Positions 15,778 to 23,511 of a stretch of 27,503 nt of DNA are shown in pieces. Position 1 is the first letter of the stretch, and every line of letters begins with the position of its first letter. The notes under the pieces are model-generated. The model ran no database searches, was not told the DNA's origin, and worked only from the letters and a program-made list of their open reading frames with translations. This DNA comes from Thioalkalivibrio nitratireducens (GTDB lineage: Bacteria; Pseudomonadota; Gammaproteobacteria; Ectothiorhodospirales; Ectothiorhodospiraceae). The position numbers were made by a program, and so were the translations under genes. The stretch covers positions 1 to 27,503 of the forward strand of contig JAABSN010000023.1 of the NCBI GenBank assembly GCA_011390385.1, in the 5' to 3' direction.

Positions 15778-16923
15778 ATGCAACGGAGAGCAATCCGGCA
15801 CTTCTCCTCGACCATGGCAGCGATGCTGATGGGAAAGAAAAATGAAGAAGCCGCGTTCGCGGAGAGCGACCGATCCATCAAGGCCGACCAGGTAGAACTC
15901 AAGGGTTTCAATCGCACCCTGGCCGAGATCGAGTGGCTTCTTCTGGTCCTGATACTCGTCTATCTCGTCATCCCGGGAACCGATGTCGACGCGTTTGCCG
16001 TGTCGATGGCCTGCGTCGCCTTTGGCGCTCTCATCATCGCCTTTCGCTATCTGAACCTCTTCACGAGCGAGGCCCGCTGGAAACTCACTGCCGAGACCGC
16101 CGGCATGATCGCGTTGACCGCCTTTGCGATCTGGCACACCGGCAAGGCTGATAGTCCGCTGGTCAATCTGTACCTTCTTCCCATCGTCTTTTCCGCACTG
16201 ACCTTGGGGAAATACATGACGCTTGCCCAGGTAGCCCTGATCACCGCGCTCTACCTGCATGCGTCGCATGGCCTGTTGGGTGATGCCTTCTTCACCTACG
16301 AGACATTCAGCAACACGATGTTCAACTTCGCACCATTTGTTCTCGTCGCGTACCTGACCGCGCTTCTCGCTGCGGATATGAGCTTCGCGCGGAAATTTCT
16401 GCAGTATCTGGCGGAAACCGACGAACTGACCGGACTTCCGAACATGCGGGTTTTCTATGCAGACCTCGAACGCGAGCGGATCAGGGCGGCGCGCGAGGGC
16501 TCGGAACTGACGGTCATGATGATCGACGCCGACAACCTGAAGGCGACCAACGATCGGCTGGGACATGAAGTCGGTAACGAACTGATCATCCGGATGGTCA
16601 AGGCCCTGCAGCACGCGCTCCGCGGGTCAGACCTCGTGGCTCGCTACGGCGGTGACGAATTCACGGTCATGTTGCCCAACACCGGCACGATTGCCGCGAT
16701 GGAGGTCGCCGAGCGCGTTCGAAGGTCGATCGAGCACCTGTCGTTCGACGCCATGGGTGAGCCGGTGAGCACAACCGTAAGCATCGGCCTGGCCACCTAT
16801 CCCGGGATGGCTGCAGACTCGCAGGAACTGCTTTCCAAGGCGGACCAGGCCATGTACATGAGCAAGCGCTCGGGAAGAAACCGCGTCACCGCTCACGCCG
16901 TCGAGGACTTCTCGGCGGCGTGA
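15778..16923 (+). CDS. Membrane-bound diguanylate cyclase (GGDEF)
   Basis: A 381-residue protein. About six hydrophobic segments occupy residues 52-200, forming an integral membrane sensor region. A GGDEF domain follows (about 212-375) with the intact motif GGDEF at 291-295. RGSD at 282-285 fits the RxxD inhibitory I-site five residues upstream, so feedback inhibition by cyclic-di-GMP is expected. The enzyme makes c-di-GMP from two GTP and would act on motility or biofilm decisions. There is no EAL domain. The ATG at 15778 has GGAG six bases upstream; later ATGs at 15814, 15823 and 15829 are alternatives that would remove only a short N-terminal tail. The ligand of the membrane region is unknown. 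Confidence 0.9.
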   Translation: MQRRAIRHFSSTMAAMLMGKKNEEAAFAESDRSIKADQVELKGFNRTLAEIEWLLLVLILVYLVIPGTDVDAFAVSMACVAFGALIIAFRYLNLFTSEARWKLTAETAGMIALTAFAIWHTGKADSPLVNLYLLPIVFSALTLGKYMTLAQVALITALYLHASHGLLGDAFFTYETFSNTMFNFAPFVLVAYLTALLAADMSFARKFLQYLAETDELTGLPNMRVFYADLERERIRAAREGSELTVMMIDADNLKATNDRLGHEVGNELIIRMVKALQHALRGSDLVARYGGDEFTVMLPNTGTIAAMEVAERVRRSIEHLSFDAMGEPVSTTVSIGLATYPGMAADSQELLSKADQAMYMSKRSGRNRVTAHAVEDFSAA

Positions 16924-17092
16924 CTCCAACCGACCGGACACAGCCGTGCGGCCAGAACCTCGCCGCGCGGATGCTCCCGAATGTACGGGACGCCACGCGG
17001 TGTCGTGGATCGTGCGGGCTCGGCTGGAAAGCAGGGGATGCACGGGTTGCCCCCTGTTCCGCGCCACCGAGGGACTCCACCCGGAGATGCCA

Positions 17093-17614
17093 TCAACGGA
17101 ATGGCGACATCGGCATGAGGCTTTCCGGGCGCGTGAACTTGTTGATGTCCACCGACATGCGCCCCATGGTCCCGGTCATGGTCCCCATGGAGTGATTCAT
17201 CTGCGACATCGATGTGTTCATCGTACCGATGTTGCCGGCCATACCCCGGATGTTGACCGCCAGATCGTTCATGTTCTCGCTCATGCTGCGCACGTCCGAG
17301 GCCATCATTTCCATCCCGACACGCACTCGGTTGAAGTCCGCCGACATGCCCGCCTGACCCTCCACCATGCTTTCCGCCATCACCTCCATGCGCCCGGCCA
17401 TGAAGGTCATGTCCTCCGCCATCGTCGATACATCAAGGCCCATCTGGGTCACGGCCCTGGTCATCGTACTCATGTCCCGCCCCATGTTGAACATGAACAG
17501 CCCCATCCCCAGAAACGCCAGCGCCACGCCCACCAACAGAACCCCGACACCGGTCACGCGTGCCGCCGTATTCATGCCACTGGCTGACGCCTTGGCTGTT
17601 CTTTCGTCAGACAT
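17093..17614 (-). CDS. Methionine-rich single-pass membrane protein of unknown function
   Basis: A 173-residue protein with one transmembrane segment at about 19-42 and a long periplasmic part. By my count 30 of 173 residues are methionine, about 17 per cent. In the part after the membrane segment, Met recurs every 3, 4 or 7 residues (for example MSTMTRAVTQMGLDVSTM), the spacing of a coiled-coil heptad with Met in the core positions. Short units such as SMSEN, TMNTSMSQM and TMTGTMGRM repeat near the end. There are no cysteines. The ATG at 17614 has GAGAGG six bases upstream; a GTG at 17620 is also in frame. Met-rich surfaces can bind copper(I), or the repeats may simply form an oligomeric rod. 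I cannot assign a function. Confidence 0.8.
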   Translation of the reverse strand: MSDERTAKASASGMNTAARVTGVGVLLVGVALAFLGMGLFMFNMGRDMSTMTRAVTQMGLDVSTMAEDMTFMAGRMEVMAESMVEGQAGMSADFNRVRVGMEMMASDVRSMSENMNDLAVNIRGMAGNIGTMNTSMSQMNHSMGTMTGTMGRMSVDINKFTRPESLMPMSPFR

Positions 17615-17756
17615 CTCCACCCTCTCCCGATCGCCCCGGTCATTGAGTCCACATTACGGCGTGCAGGACCGAGTGTAGTGCAGATGCTGACCGGAGGGGC
17701 ACGCCCCCCGAGCTACCGGCCACCCGTAGAAGGGCGACCGGTCCGTGCTTTCTCCG

Positions 17757-19160
17757 TCACATCGCCCGGGTTCCGTTCCCGTTCTCGCTCAACTGGTGCA
17801 GCGCATCCAGGGCGCACAGCGCGATCGGGTGCGCCGGAGCGGTCAGCCGGGGATGGCTTCCAAACTGGAACCCGACCAGTTCATGGACGCTCAGCCGGGC
17901 CTGAATCGCGATGCCGATCGCATTCAGTACCTCTGCCGTGGTCGGTCCACCCACCACCTGGCCGCCGAGAAGAAGGCCACTGCGGCTGAACACCAGGAGA
18001 CAGGTCATCATGCGGGTACCGGGCATGCTCGGCGGATGATGGTCGGGAACCTCGACCCGCCCAACGACGACACTCAGCCCCTCGTCACGCGCCGATGTTG
18101 CCGTCATCCCCGCGCAACCGAACGCCAGATCGCCGATCTGGCTGGCGTAGATCGCGATCGTACCGGCGTTGTAACGCTCGTTCCGGAGGCCGAACAGATT
18201 CATTCCGGCGGTGCGGCCCTCGGCCGCCGCAGTGGACGCCAACAGGGAATGCGCCGAACGCCGAAGCAGGAAATCCTGCTTGAAGGCACAATCGCCGACC
18301 GCAAAGATCGCGGGGTCCTCGCGGGTTCTCTGAAAAGCATCGACCCAGATGCCGCCGCCACGGGCCATGGTCAGATCCAATGCCTCCGCGAGCGCGGTAT
18401 TGCGACGGTCCCCGATCGCCACCAGCACGGCGTCCGCCTCGATCCGCTCCCCATTGTCCAGAAGCACCCGCTGCACCGGCCCATCGGCCCCGTCGCCCTC
18501 CAGTGCGACGACACTGGCACCGGTCCGGACCTGCACGCCATTGGCGCGCAGGGCCTGCTCGATCCGCACCGAAACCTCGACGTCGAAGTTGCGCAGCAGG
18601 ACGTGCTGCAGCTGTTCCAGCACCGTCACTGCAATACCGCTCTTGCGCACTTCGTCCGCGAACTCGACTCCGATGAACCCGCCACCGATGACCACGAGCT
18701 GCCGGGCACCCGGGATGAGCTCGTCGAAGAGGTGCTCCAGATGATCGTAGTCCTTCCGGATCGCGAAAACCCCGGGGCGGCGGACACCGGGAATCGCCGG
18801 CAGATGCGGCTCGGTGCCGGTGGCGAGTACCAGCCGATTCCAGTGCACCAGCATTCCGGACTCCGTCAGCGCGGTGTGTGCGACACGGTCCAGGCTGACT
18901 ACTGTGTCGCAAAGCTTCTCTCCACCCACGGCAAGGAACGGGGCATTGCTGAGCAGATCATGCTCCACCCCCTTCAACGTTCCGAAGATGTACGGAATGC
19001 CACACGGCACGACCGGTTCTTCTTCACGCCGTACCAGCAGGATCTTCTTCCCCGGCCAGACCTGGGCCGCGGTAATGGCGGCGCTCATGCCGCCCGGTCC
19101 GCCGCCAATGATCAGGGCATCGACCTCGCGTTCTTCGGCAATTGCTGGCGGTGTACTCAT
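17757..19160 (-). CDS. FAD-dependent pyridine nucleotide-disulfide oxidoreductase, CoA-disulfide reductase/NADH oxidase-like
   Basis: A 467-residue flavoprotein. The FAD-binding glycine motif IIGGGPGGM lies near residues 17-25. The NAD(P)H site VVIGGGFIGVEF is in the middle, and the second FAD motif AIFAVGDCA follows. A single redox cysteine in VVPCGIPY (Cys53) replaces the CxxxxC disulfide of classical members. This is the arrangement of CoA-disulfide reductases, NADH oxidases and NAD(P)H polysulfide reductases, which use a Cys-S-SCoA intermediate. The substrate could be CoA disulfide, CoA persulfide or polysulfide; the sequence does not decide. The ATG at 19160 is preferred because GGGGAAG lies eight bases upstream; an ATG at 19175 adds five residues. 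It is upstream of the Met-rich protein gene (142-base gap) in the same direction. Confidence 0.85.
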   Translation of the reverse strand: MSTPPAIAEEREVDALIIGGGPGGMSAAITAAQVWPGKKILLVRREEEPVVPCGIPYIFGTLKGVEHDLLSNAPFLAVGGEKLCDTVVSLDRVAHTALTESGMLVHWNRLVLATGTEPHLPAIPGVRRPGVFAIRKDYDHLEHLFDELIPGARQLVVIGGGFIGVEFADEVRKSGIAVTVLEQLQHVLLRNFDVEVSVRIEQALRANGVQVRTGASVVALEGDGADGPVQRVLLDNGERIEADAVLVAIGDRRNTALAEALDLTMARGGGIWVDAFQRTREDPAIFAVGDCAFKQDFLLRRSAHSLLASTAAAEGRTAGMNLFGLRNERYNAGTIAIYASQIGDLAFGCAGMTATSARDEGLSVVVGRVEVPDHHPPSMPGTRMMTCLLVFSRSGLLLGGQVVGGPTTAEVLNAIGIAIQARLSVHELVGFQFGSHPRLTAPAHPIALCALDALHQLSENGNGTRAM

Positions 19161-19426
19161 GGCTTGCTTCCCCATGCAGGACAGGATGAGGGAATCGAAG
19201 CAAGTTCCAGACCCTCCTGTCGCCGCCCGGATTCGCTACCCATCACGCCGTGCGCAACCCGCAACGGGCGGTGCCGGGTTTTTGCGCCACCGAATGATCA
19301 CCAGACAGACCCGCGCGTATCCTTGCGAACGGCGCCGCCGTGACGGCATTCGCAACCCGTGCCGCGATCGGAGACACTTGCGCACGGCGCCACCCCGGCC
19401 GCCGAATCAGCCTTGGGACGCGGATC
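19161..19426. other. Divergent intergenic region
   Basis: This region separates the CoA-disulfide-reductase-like gene and the COG2426-like gene, which are divergent. It should contain both promoters, but I cannot pick out boxes with confidence. Part of it (from 19340) is open in frame with the downstream gene. Confidence 0.3.
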
Positions 19427-19870
19427 GTGGAACTTTTCTGGCAATACATTCTTGTCTTCCTGGCCGCGGCTACACCCTGGCTCGAGATCATGCTCGTGAT
19501 CCCGGTCGCCATCGGCCTTGGGCTTTCCCCGATCCCCGTTACCCTGATCAGTTTCATCGGCAACGCGCTGCCCGTCTTCGGCATCGTGGCACTGTTCCGG
19601 CAGTGGGAGCGGCACCGGGGTCCGGTGCGTCGGAACTGGAGCCCGCGCGCGCGCCGCATCTGGAACCGCTATGGGTTACCTGGCATTGCGCTTGCCGGCC
19701 CCGTGATCACCGGCGTCCACCTTGCCACCGTGATGGCTCTCGCACTCGAGGCCGATCGACGACGCACGGTCGTCTGGATGTCCCTGAGCCTCTTCATCTG
19801 GTCAGTGGTGACTCTGGCGGTCACGCTGGCCGGGTTCGAAGGTTTCCGTTGGCTGTTCGCAAGCCCCTGA
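19427..19870 (+). CDS. Small integral membrane protein of the COG2426 (putative small multidrug export) type
   Basis: From a GTG at 19427 this is a 148-residue protein that begins almost directly with a membrane segment (ELFWQYILVFLAAATPWLEI). The pattern PWLEIMLVIPVAIGLGLSP, then ISFIGNALPVFGIVALF, a basic cytosolic loop (about 55-80) and PVITGVHLATVMALALE matches proteins annotated as small multidrug export proteins. Experimental support for that name is thin, and a general inner-membrane protein is the safer reading. The frame extends upstream to an ATG at 19340, but those 29 residues are basic and unlike the family, so I chose the later start. No partner gene is obvious; pckG follows after 271 bases. 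Confidence 0.72.
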   Translation: MELFWQYILVFLAAATPWLEIMLVIPVAIGLGLSPIPVTLISFIGNALPVFGIVALFRQWERHRGPVRRNWSPRARRIWNRYGLPGIALAGPVITGVHLATVMALALEADRRRTVVWMSLSLFIWSVVTLAVTLAGFEGFRWLFASP

Positions 19871-20141
19871 GCTACCCTGACACGATTCCAGCAAAAACCC
19901 TGGTCCGCATGTTGCATTCATGGACATGCATGCGCCTTTTCAATTCGACCGCGGATACCGACGTGCAAAACCGGCGCAGACAGCGCGCCATCCCGGTGCT
20001 TCCGCACCAAAAGTGCCCTTCACAAGACCGCGTCAGCGCTGCCAGGTATTGCGCCCGCCGCCCGGCGTACGCAGCCGATCCAGGCGCGCGCCGGCCCACT
20101 TGAATCCCGTCATTTTCCGTCCTTCCGACATGAGGTGAGCC

Positions 20142-21983
20142 ATGAATCGACCACACACCCAAAACCCCGAATTGCGTGCCTGGGTGGATGAAATCGCCAC
20201 ACTTTGCGAACCCGACACCGTCCAGTGGTGCGACGGTTCCCAGGAGGAATACGACCGGCTGACGGCAGAACTGGTTGCGGCCGGTACCTTCCAGCCCCTG
20301 GATCCGGAAAAATGGCCGGGTTGCTTCGCCGCCAGAAGCGACCCCAGCGACGTCGCACGCGTCGAGGATCGCACGTACGTCTGCAGCGTGAACAAGAAAG
20401 ACGCCGGACCGACGAACAACTGGGTCGATCCCCGCGAAATGAAGAAGACGCTGAAGGGTCTGTTTGCGGGTTGCATGCGCGGCCGGACCATGTACGTGAT
20501 CCCGTTCAGCATGGGCCCGCTCGGGTCGCCGATCGCGCAGATCGGCGTGGAGCTGACCGACTCGCCCTACGTGGTCGTGAACATGCGCATCATGACGCGC
20601 ATGGGTTCCGCGGTACTCGACGTGCTCGACGACGGCCCGTTCGTGAAATGCCTGCACAGCGTTGGCGCACCGCTGGAACAGGGCCAGAAGGACGTGCCCT
20701 GGCCCTGCAACCCCGAGACCAAGTACATCGTCCACTACCCCGAGGAGAAGAGCATCGTCTCCTACGGCAGCGGCTACGGCGGCAACGCGCTGCTCGGCAA
20801 GAAGTGCTTCGCGCTGCGCATCGCCTCGACCATGGCCCGCAACGAGGGCTGGCTCGCCGAACATATGCTGATTCTCGGTGCCGAAGCGCCGGACGGAACC
20901 CGCACCTACATCGCTGCCGCCTTCCCCAGCGCCTGCGGCAAGACCAACCTGGCAATGCTGGTGCCACCGGAACCCTTCCGCGAGGACGGCTGGAAGATCA
21001 CCACGGTGGGCGACGACATCGCCTGGATCAAGCCGGGTCCTGATGGGCGCCTGCGCGCGATCAACCCCGAGGCGGGCTTCTTTGGTGTCGCACCGGGAAC
21101 CAACGAGCAGACCAATGCCAGCGCAATGGCCACCATTCGCAGCAACAGCATTTTCACCAATGTTGCGGTCACCGGGGATGGCGACATCTGGTGGGAGGGG
21201 CTCACCAGGACGCCACCGGAAGGGCTGACCGACTGGCGCGGCCAGCCCTGGGATCCGGCCAGCGGCAAGCCCGCCGCCCATCCCAATGCCCGCTTCACCG
21301 CGCCGGCTTCGCAATGCCCGACGATCGACCCAGCCTGGGAGGATCCGGCGGGGGTGCCGATCCACGCGTTCATCTTCGGCGGACGGCGCAGTACGACGGT
21401 GCCACTGGTGGTACAAGCCTTCAACTGGAACTTCGGCGTGTACATGGCTGCAACGATGGGCTCCGAAACGACGGCCGCCGCCTTCGGCGAACAGGGCAAG
21501 GTGCGCCGCGATCCGTTCGCGATGCTGCCGTTCTGCGGCTACCACATGGCGGATTATTTCAATCACTGGCTGCAGATCGGCCGCGAACTGGCTCACCCGC
21601 CCAAGATCTTCGGGGTGAACTGGTTCCGGCGCGGTCCCAACGGGCAGTTTCTGTGGCCCGGGTTCAGCGAAAACATGCGCGTGCTCAAATGGGTCATCGA
21701 CCGCGTGCACGGGAACCGCCCGGCTGTGGAGAGTTCACTCGGACGCATGCCGCATTACGAGGATCTTGACTGGCGCGGCCTGGAGGATTTCACCCGTGAG
21801 CAGTTCAACGAACTGATGTCCATCGACCGCGAAGCGTGGAAAAAGGAAGTGCATTCGCAGGATGAACTCTTTTCCGAGCTCTATGACAAGCTCCCGAAGG
21901 AGTTCATCTTCATGCGTGAGCTCCTTCTGTCCAGCCTGTGGCGTTCGCCCAAGTACTGGGGCCTCGCGCCCGAGCGCAGCTGA
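20142..21983 (+). CDS. pckG: Phosphoenolpyruvate carboxykinase (GTP)
   Basis: A 613-residue cytosolic enzyme catalysing oxaloacetate + GTP to PEP + GDP + CO2. The GTP-type signature FPSACGKTN is at 261-269, with the reactive Cys265 and the P-loop Lys. The metal-binding VGDDIAWIK follows at 289-297, and the early [18 protein letters not shown] belongs to the same class. The length is normal for the family. The start has a TGAGGTGAGCC leader. It works in gluconeogenesis or in refilling and draining the TCA cycle, so it can use pyruvate carbon coming from the LutABC lactate pathway in this window. It is likely transcribed alone: two hairpins follow the stop codon before rpmB. Confidence 0.96.
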   Translation: MNRPHTQNPELRAWVDEIATLCEPDTVQWCDGSQEEYDRLTAELVAAGTFQPLDPEKWPGCFAARSDPSDVARVEDRTYVCSVNKKDAGPTNNWVDPREMKKTLKGLFAGCMRGRTMYVIPFSMGPLGSPIAQIGVELTDSPYVVVNMRIMTRMGSAVLDVLDDGPFVKCLHSVGAPLEQGQKDVPWPCNPETKYIVHYPEEKSIVSYGSGYGGNALLGKKCFALRIASTMARNEGWLAEHMLILGAEAPDGTRTYIAAAFPSACGKTNLAMLVPPEPFREDGWKITTVGDDIAWIKPGPDGRLRAINPEAGFFGVAPGTNEQTNASAMATIRSNSIFTNVAVTGDGDIWWEGLTRTPPEGLTDWRGQPWDPASGKPAAHPNARFTAPASQCPTIDPAWEDPAGVPIHAFIFGGRRSTTVPLVVQAFNWNFGVYMAATMGSETTAAAFGEQGKVRRDPFAMLPFCGYHMADYFNHWLQIGRELAHPPKIFGVNWFRRGPNGQFLWPGFSENMRVLKWVIDRVHGNRPAVESSLGRMPHYEDLDWRGLEDFTREQFNELMSIDREAWKKEVHSQDELFSELYDKLPKEFIFMRELLLSSLWRSPKYWGLAPERS

Positions 21984-22038
21984 CAACCGGGCGCCGCAGT
22001 CGGCATCCCATCCCCACGCCGGAATCGTACGCGATGAT

Positions 22039-22096
22039 CCGGGGCCGGGGCGGCCCCGGGCGTGCGCCCGGACCATCCCGGTTGCACGGTCCGGGC
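22039..22096 (+). terminator. Paired hairpins after pckG
   Basis: The first hairpin, CCGGGGCCG/CGGCCCCGG, has a 9-bp perfect stem and a 3-base loop (22039-22059). The second, GCCCGGACC/GGTCCGGGC (22066-22074/22088-22096), has a 9-bp perfect stem followed by TCTTCTGCT. The downstream T-run is weak, but the placement after the stop codon fits termination of pckG. Confidence 0.55.
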
Positions 22097-22110
22097 TCTT
22101 CTGCTAACGT
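22082..22110 (+). promoter_or_regulatory. Candidate sigma-70 promoter of rpmB-rpmG
   Basis: TTGCAC (22082-22087) and TAACGT (22105-22110) are spaced by exactly 17 bases and end 43 bases before the rpmB start. Each box matches consensus at three of six positions. The -35 box lies in the loop of the second pckG terminator hairpin, so the two signals overlap. Confidence 0.35.
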
Positions 22111-22153
22111 TCACCGCCTTTCGTGAAAGTCGAATCCCTTACTGGAGTTTTCC

Positions 22154-22390
22154 ATGGCACGAGTCTGCCAGGTCACGGGCAAGCGCCCGATCACGGGAAA
22201 CAATGTTTCCCACGCCAACAACAAAACGCGTCGGCGCTTTCTGCCGAATCTGCACTCGCATCGCTTCTGGGTCGAAAGCGAACAGCGCTTCGTGCGTCTG
22301 CGCCTCACCAGCAAGGGGATGCGCGTGATCGACAAGCGCGGCATCGACGCCGTGCTGGCCGATCTGCGTGCACGCGGCGAAAAGGTCTAA
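22154..22390 (+). CDS. rpmB: 50S ribosomal protein L28
   Basis: A 78-residue basic protein starting [20 protein letters not shown], which is diagnostic for L28 of gammaproteobacteria. It has one cysteine only, so it is the zinc-free form. The start has TGGAG six bases upstream. It forms the standard rpmB-rpmG pair with the next gene, 12 bases downstream. Its role is structural in the large ribosomal subunit. Confidence 0.98.
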   Translation: MARVCQVTGKRPITGNNVSHANNKTRRRFLPNLHSHRFWVESEQRFVRLRLTSKGMRVIDKRGIDAVLADLRARGEKV

Positions 22391-22402
22391 AGGAGAAACG
22401 AC

Positions 22403-22570
22403 ATGGCCAAAGGCGTACGCGACAAGATTCGGCTGGTGTCCAGTGCCGGTACCGGGCATTTCTACACCACCACCAAGAACAAGCGGAACATGCCCGAGAA
22501 GATGCAGATCAAGAAATACGATCCCGTGGTGCGACAGCACGTGATGTACAAGGAAGCCAAGATCAAATAG
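22403..22570 (+). CDS. rpmG: 50S ribosomal protein L33
   Basis: A 55-residue basic protein starting [20 protein letters not shown] and containing [15 protein letters not shown], diagnostic for L33. The CxxC pairs of the zinc-binding form are absent, so it is the zinc-independent version, as in E. coli. AAAGGAG precedes the ATG by seven bases. It follows rpmB by 12 bases and is followed by a strong hairpin, so the two form a complete small operon. Confidence 0.98.
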   Translation: MAKGVRDKIRLVSSAGTGHFYTTTKNKRNMPEKMQIKKYDPVVRQHVMYKEAKIK

Positions 22571-22597
22571 GACCTTGTGCATCGCCGCAGGACCCAC

Positions 22598-22621
22598 AGG
22601 GCCCGGTCAATACCGGGCCCT
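22598..22621 (+). terminator. Hairpin terminator of rpmB-rpmG
   Basis: A perfect 10-bp stem AGGGCCCGGT/ACCGGGCCCT with a 4-base loop CAAT begins 27 bases after the rpmG stop. The following GGCGTTT is only mildly T-rich, but stem strength and position make termination likely. Confidence 0.75.
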
Positions 22622-22755
22622 GGCGTTTCCGCATCGGGTACCGCGGACGCTGGATGAATACATGATCCGCCGGTGCGACTGCCGTAGCCTCGCAACGAAT
22701 TCCCCGTCCGCGCACCGATGCCGGATAACGGTCGGCAGCCGCTCGTGACCAGCCC
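22622..22755. other. Spacer between rpmG terminator and element B
   Basis: With the terminator and element B, this is part of a 401-base stretch without genes (22571-22971). I see no further features in this spacer. Confidence 0.35.
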
Positions 22756-22920
22756 CTAGTGGGCCATGCGGAAAGTACGGTGACTATGGAGCATAGCCAG
22801 AAGCGCCGGAGCAAGGCGGGCAAGTGCAGGAATAGTGGACCTATTTCAAAACTTGCCCAACGCAGCACCGGTGCTTCTGGCGAAGCAATCTGGTACCGAA
22901 CTTTCCGCGTGGCCCACTAG
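22756..22920. mobile_element. Element B: 165-bp nested palindromic MITE-like element
   Basis: The terminal inverted repeats (22756-22781 and 22895-22920) match at 24 of 26 positions and start CTAGTGGGCCATGCGG. Inside is a second stem, CCAGAAGCGCCGGAGC (22797-22812) with GCACCGGTGCTTCTGG (22865-22880), two mismatches. Next is a perfect 8-bp stem GGGCAAGT/ACTTGCCC (22818-22825/22851-22858). Innermost is GGAATAG/CTATTTC (22829-22835/22841-22847) with one mismatched, non-Watson-Crick position. There is no coding sequence. The core aligns with hairpin 1 of element A and the ends share CTAGTG...CACTAG. A non-autonomous mobile element or a structured RNA are the two readings. Confidence 0.7.
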
Positions 22921-22971
22921 ATGCGCGATCCGGTTGCCGCCCCGTCGTAGGGTGACGAATCGTCGTGACCG

Positions 22972-23169
22972 TCAGTCCCCCGTTTCCGCGACTGTCTTGG
23001 CCCACCGTGCCATCATCTGCCCCCAGCGGTGCGCCGTCGCGGGATCGAGTTCGAGTTTCGTGTAACGCCCCCCGTCCCGGATCAGAACCCGTAGCAGCGG
23101 AACGCCGGATTCATGGATGATCTGGCGCAGCTCGATGACCTCGCCGAAGGGTGCTTCGATTGAATCCAT
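22972..23169 (-). CDS. Small conserved-looking protein of unknown function
   Basis: A 65-residue soluble protein beginning MDSIEAPFGEVIELRQIIHE. The pattern of a short beta-rich body (LLRVLIRDGGRYTKLELD) followed by a helix (PATAHRWGQMMARWA) resembles a small family I recall under the name DUF6967, though I cannot verify the number. The ATG at 23169 has GAGG seven bases upstream. It lies 51 bases from element B at its 3' side and is divergent from the chorismatase gene. Function is unknown. Confidence 0.68.
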   Translation of the reverse strand: MDSIEAPFGEVIELRQIIHESGVPLLRVLIRDGGRYTKLELDPATAHRWGQMMARWAKTVAETGD

Positions 23170-23511
23170 GCCGTATCCTCATGCCTGCGAAATGCTGCCA
23201 AAAGCCTTCTGGACGCCAGCGACAGGAACCCGATACGCTCAAGCCGCTTCGGCAAGCCCAACCCTGAAAAGCAGTGAGCCGACGGGACCATGGTGCCGGG
23301 CCGATAACGCAATGAATCTGACCACTCCATCGCTCGATCACCATCCCGCGCTCGGCCCGCCAGAACGCCTGATATCTTCGCACACGGCCCACGGCAGAAC
23401 TACGCTCGTACACGATCAGGCCTTATGCTTGCAGCCATTGAATCCCGGCCGGTACAACAGTCCGGTCAACGGCCCGTCCACACGCCCGGAAAGACCGATC
23501 GGTCATCAACC
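23170..23511. promoter_or_regulatory. Divergent intergenic region upstream of the chorismatase gene
   Basis: A 342-base stretch with no gene that I can support. TTGCAG (23428-23433) and TACAAC (23452-23457), 18 bases apart, could be the promoter of the chorismatase-mutM pair. That reading favours a translation start at 23512 over the in-frame ATG at 23425. Confidence 0.3.

Noticed and set aside
15695..15829. A 44-residue frame just upstream of and overlapping the GGDEF start, with GGAG before its ATG
   Set aside because: The composition is Arg/Pro-rich without a plausible fold, and it ends inside the GGDEF gene; more likely chance.
15151..16614. A 487-codon minus-strand frame across the GGDEF gene and the gap before it
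   Set aside because: Half of it is antisense to an intact GGDEF protein and the rest has no recognisable domain or good ribosome binding site.
17745..19343. A 532-codon plus-strand frame opposite the flavoprotein gene
   Set aside because: It is an antisense shadow of a gene with clear FAD and NAD(P)H motifs.
19872..21710. A long minus-strand open frame opposite pckG
   Set aside because: The plus strand encodes an intact PEP carboxykinase with all motifs. The antisense protein is rich in His, Arg and Ala with no domain.
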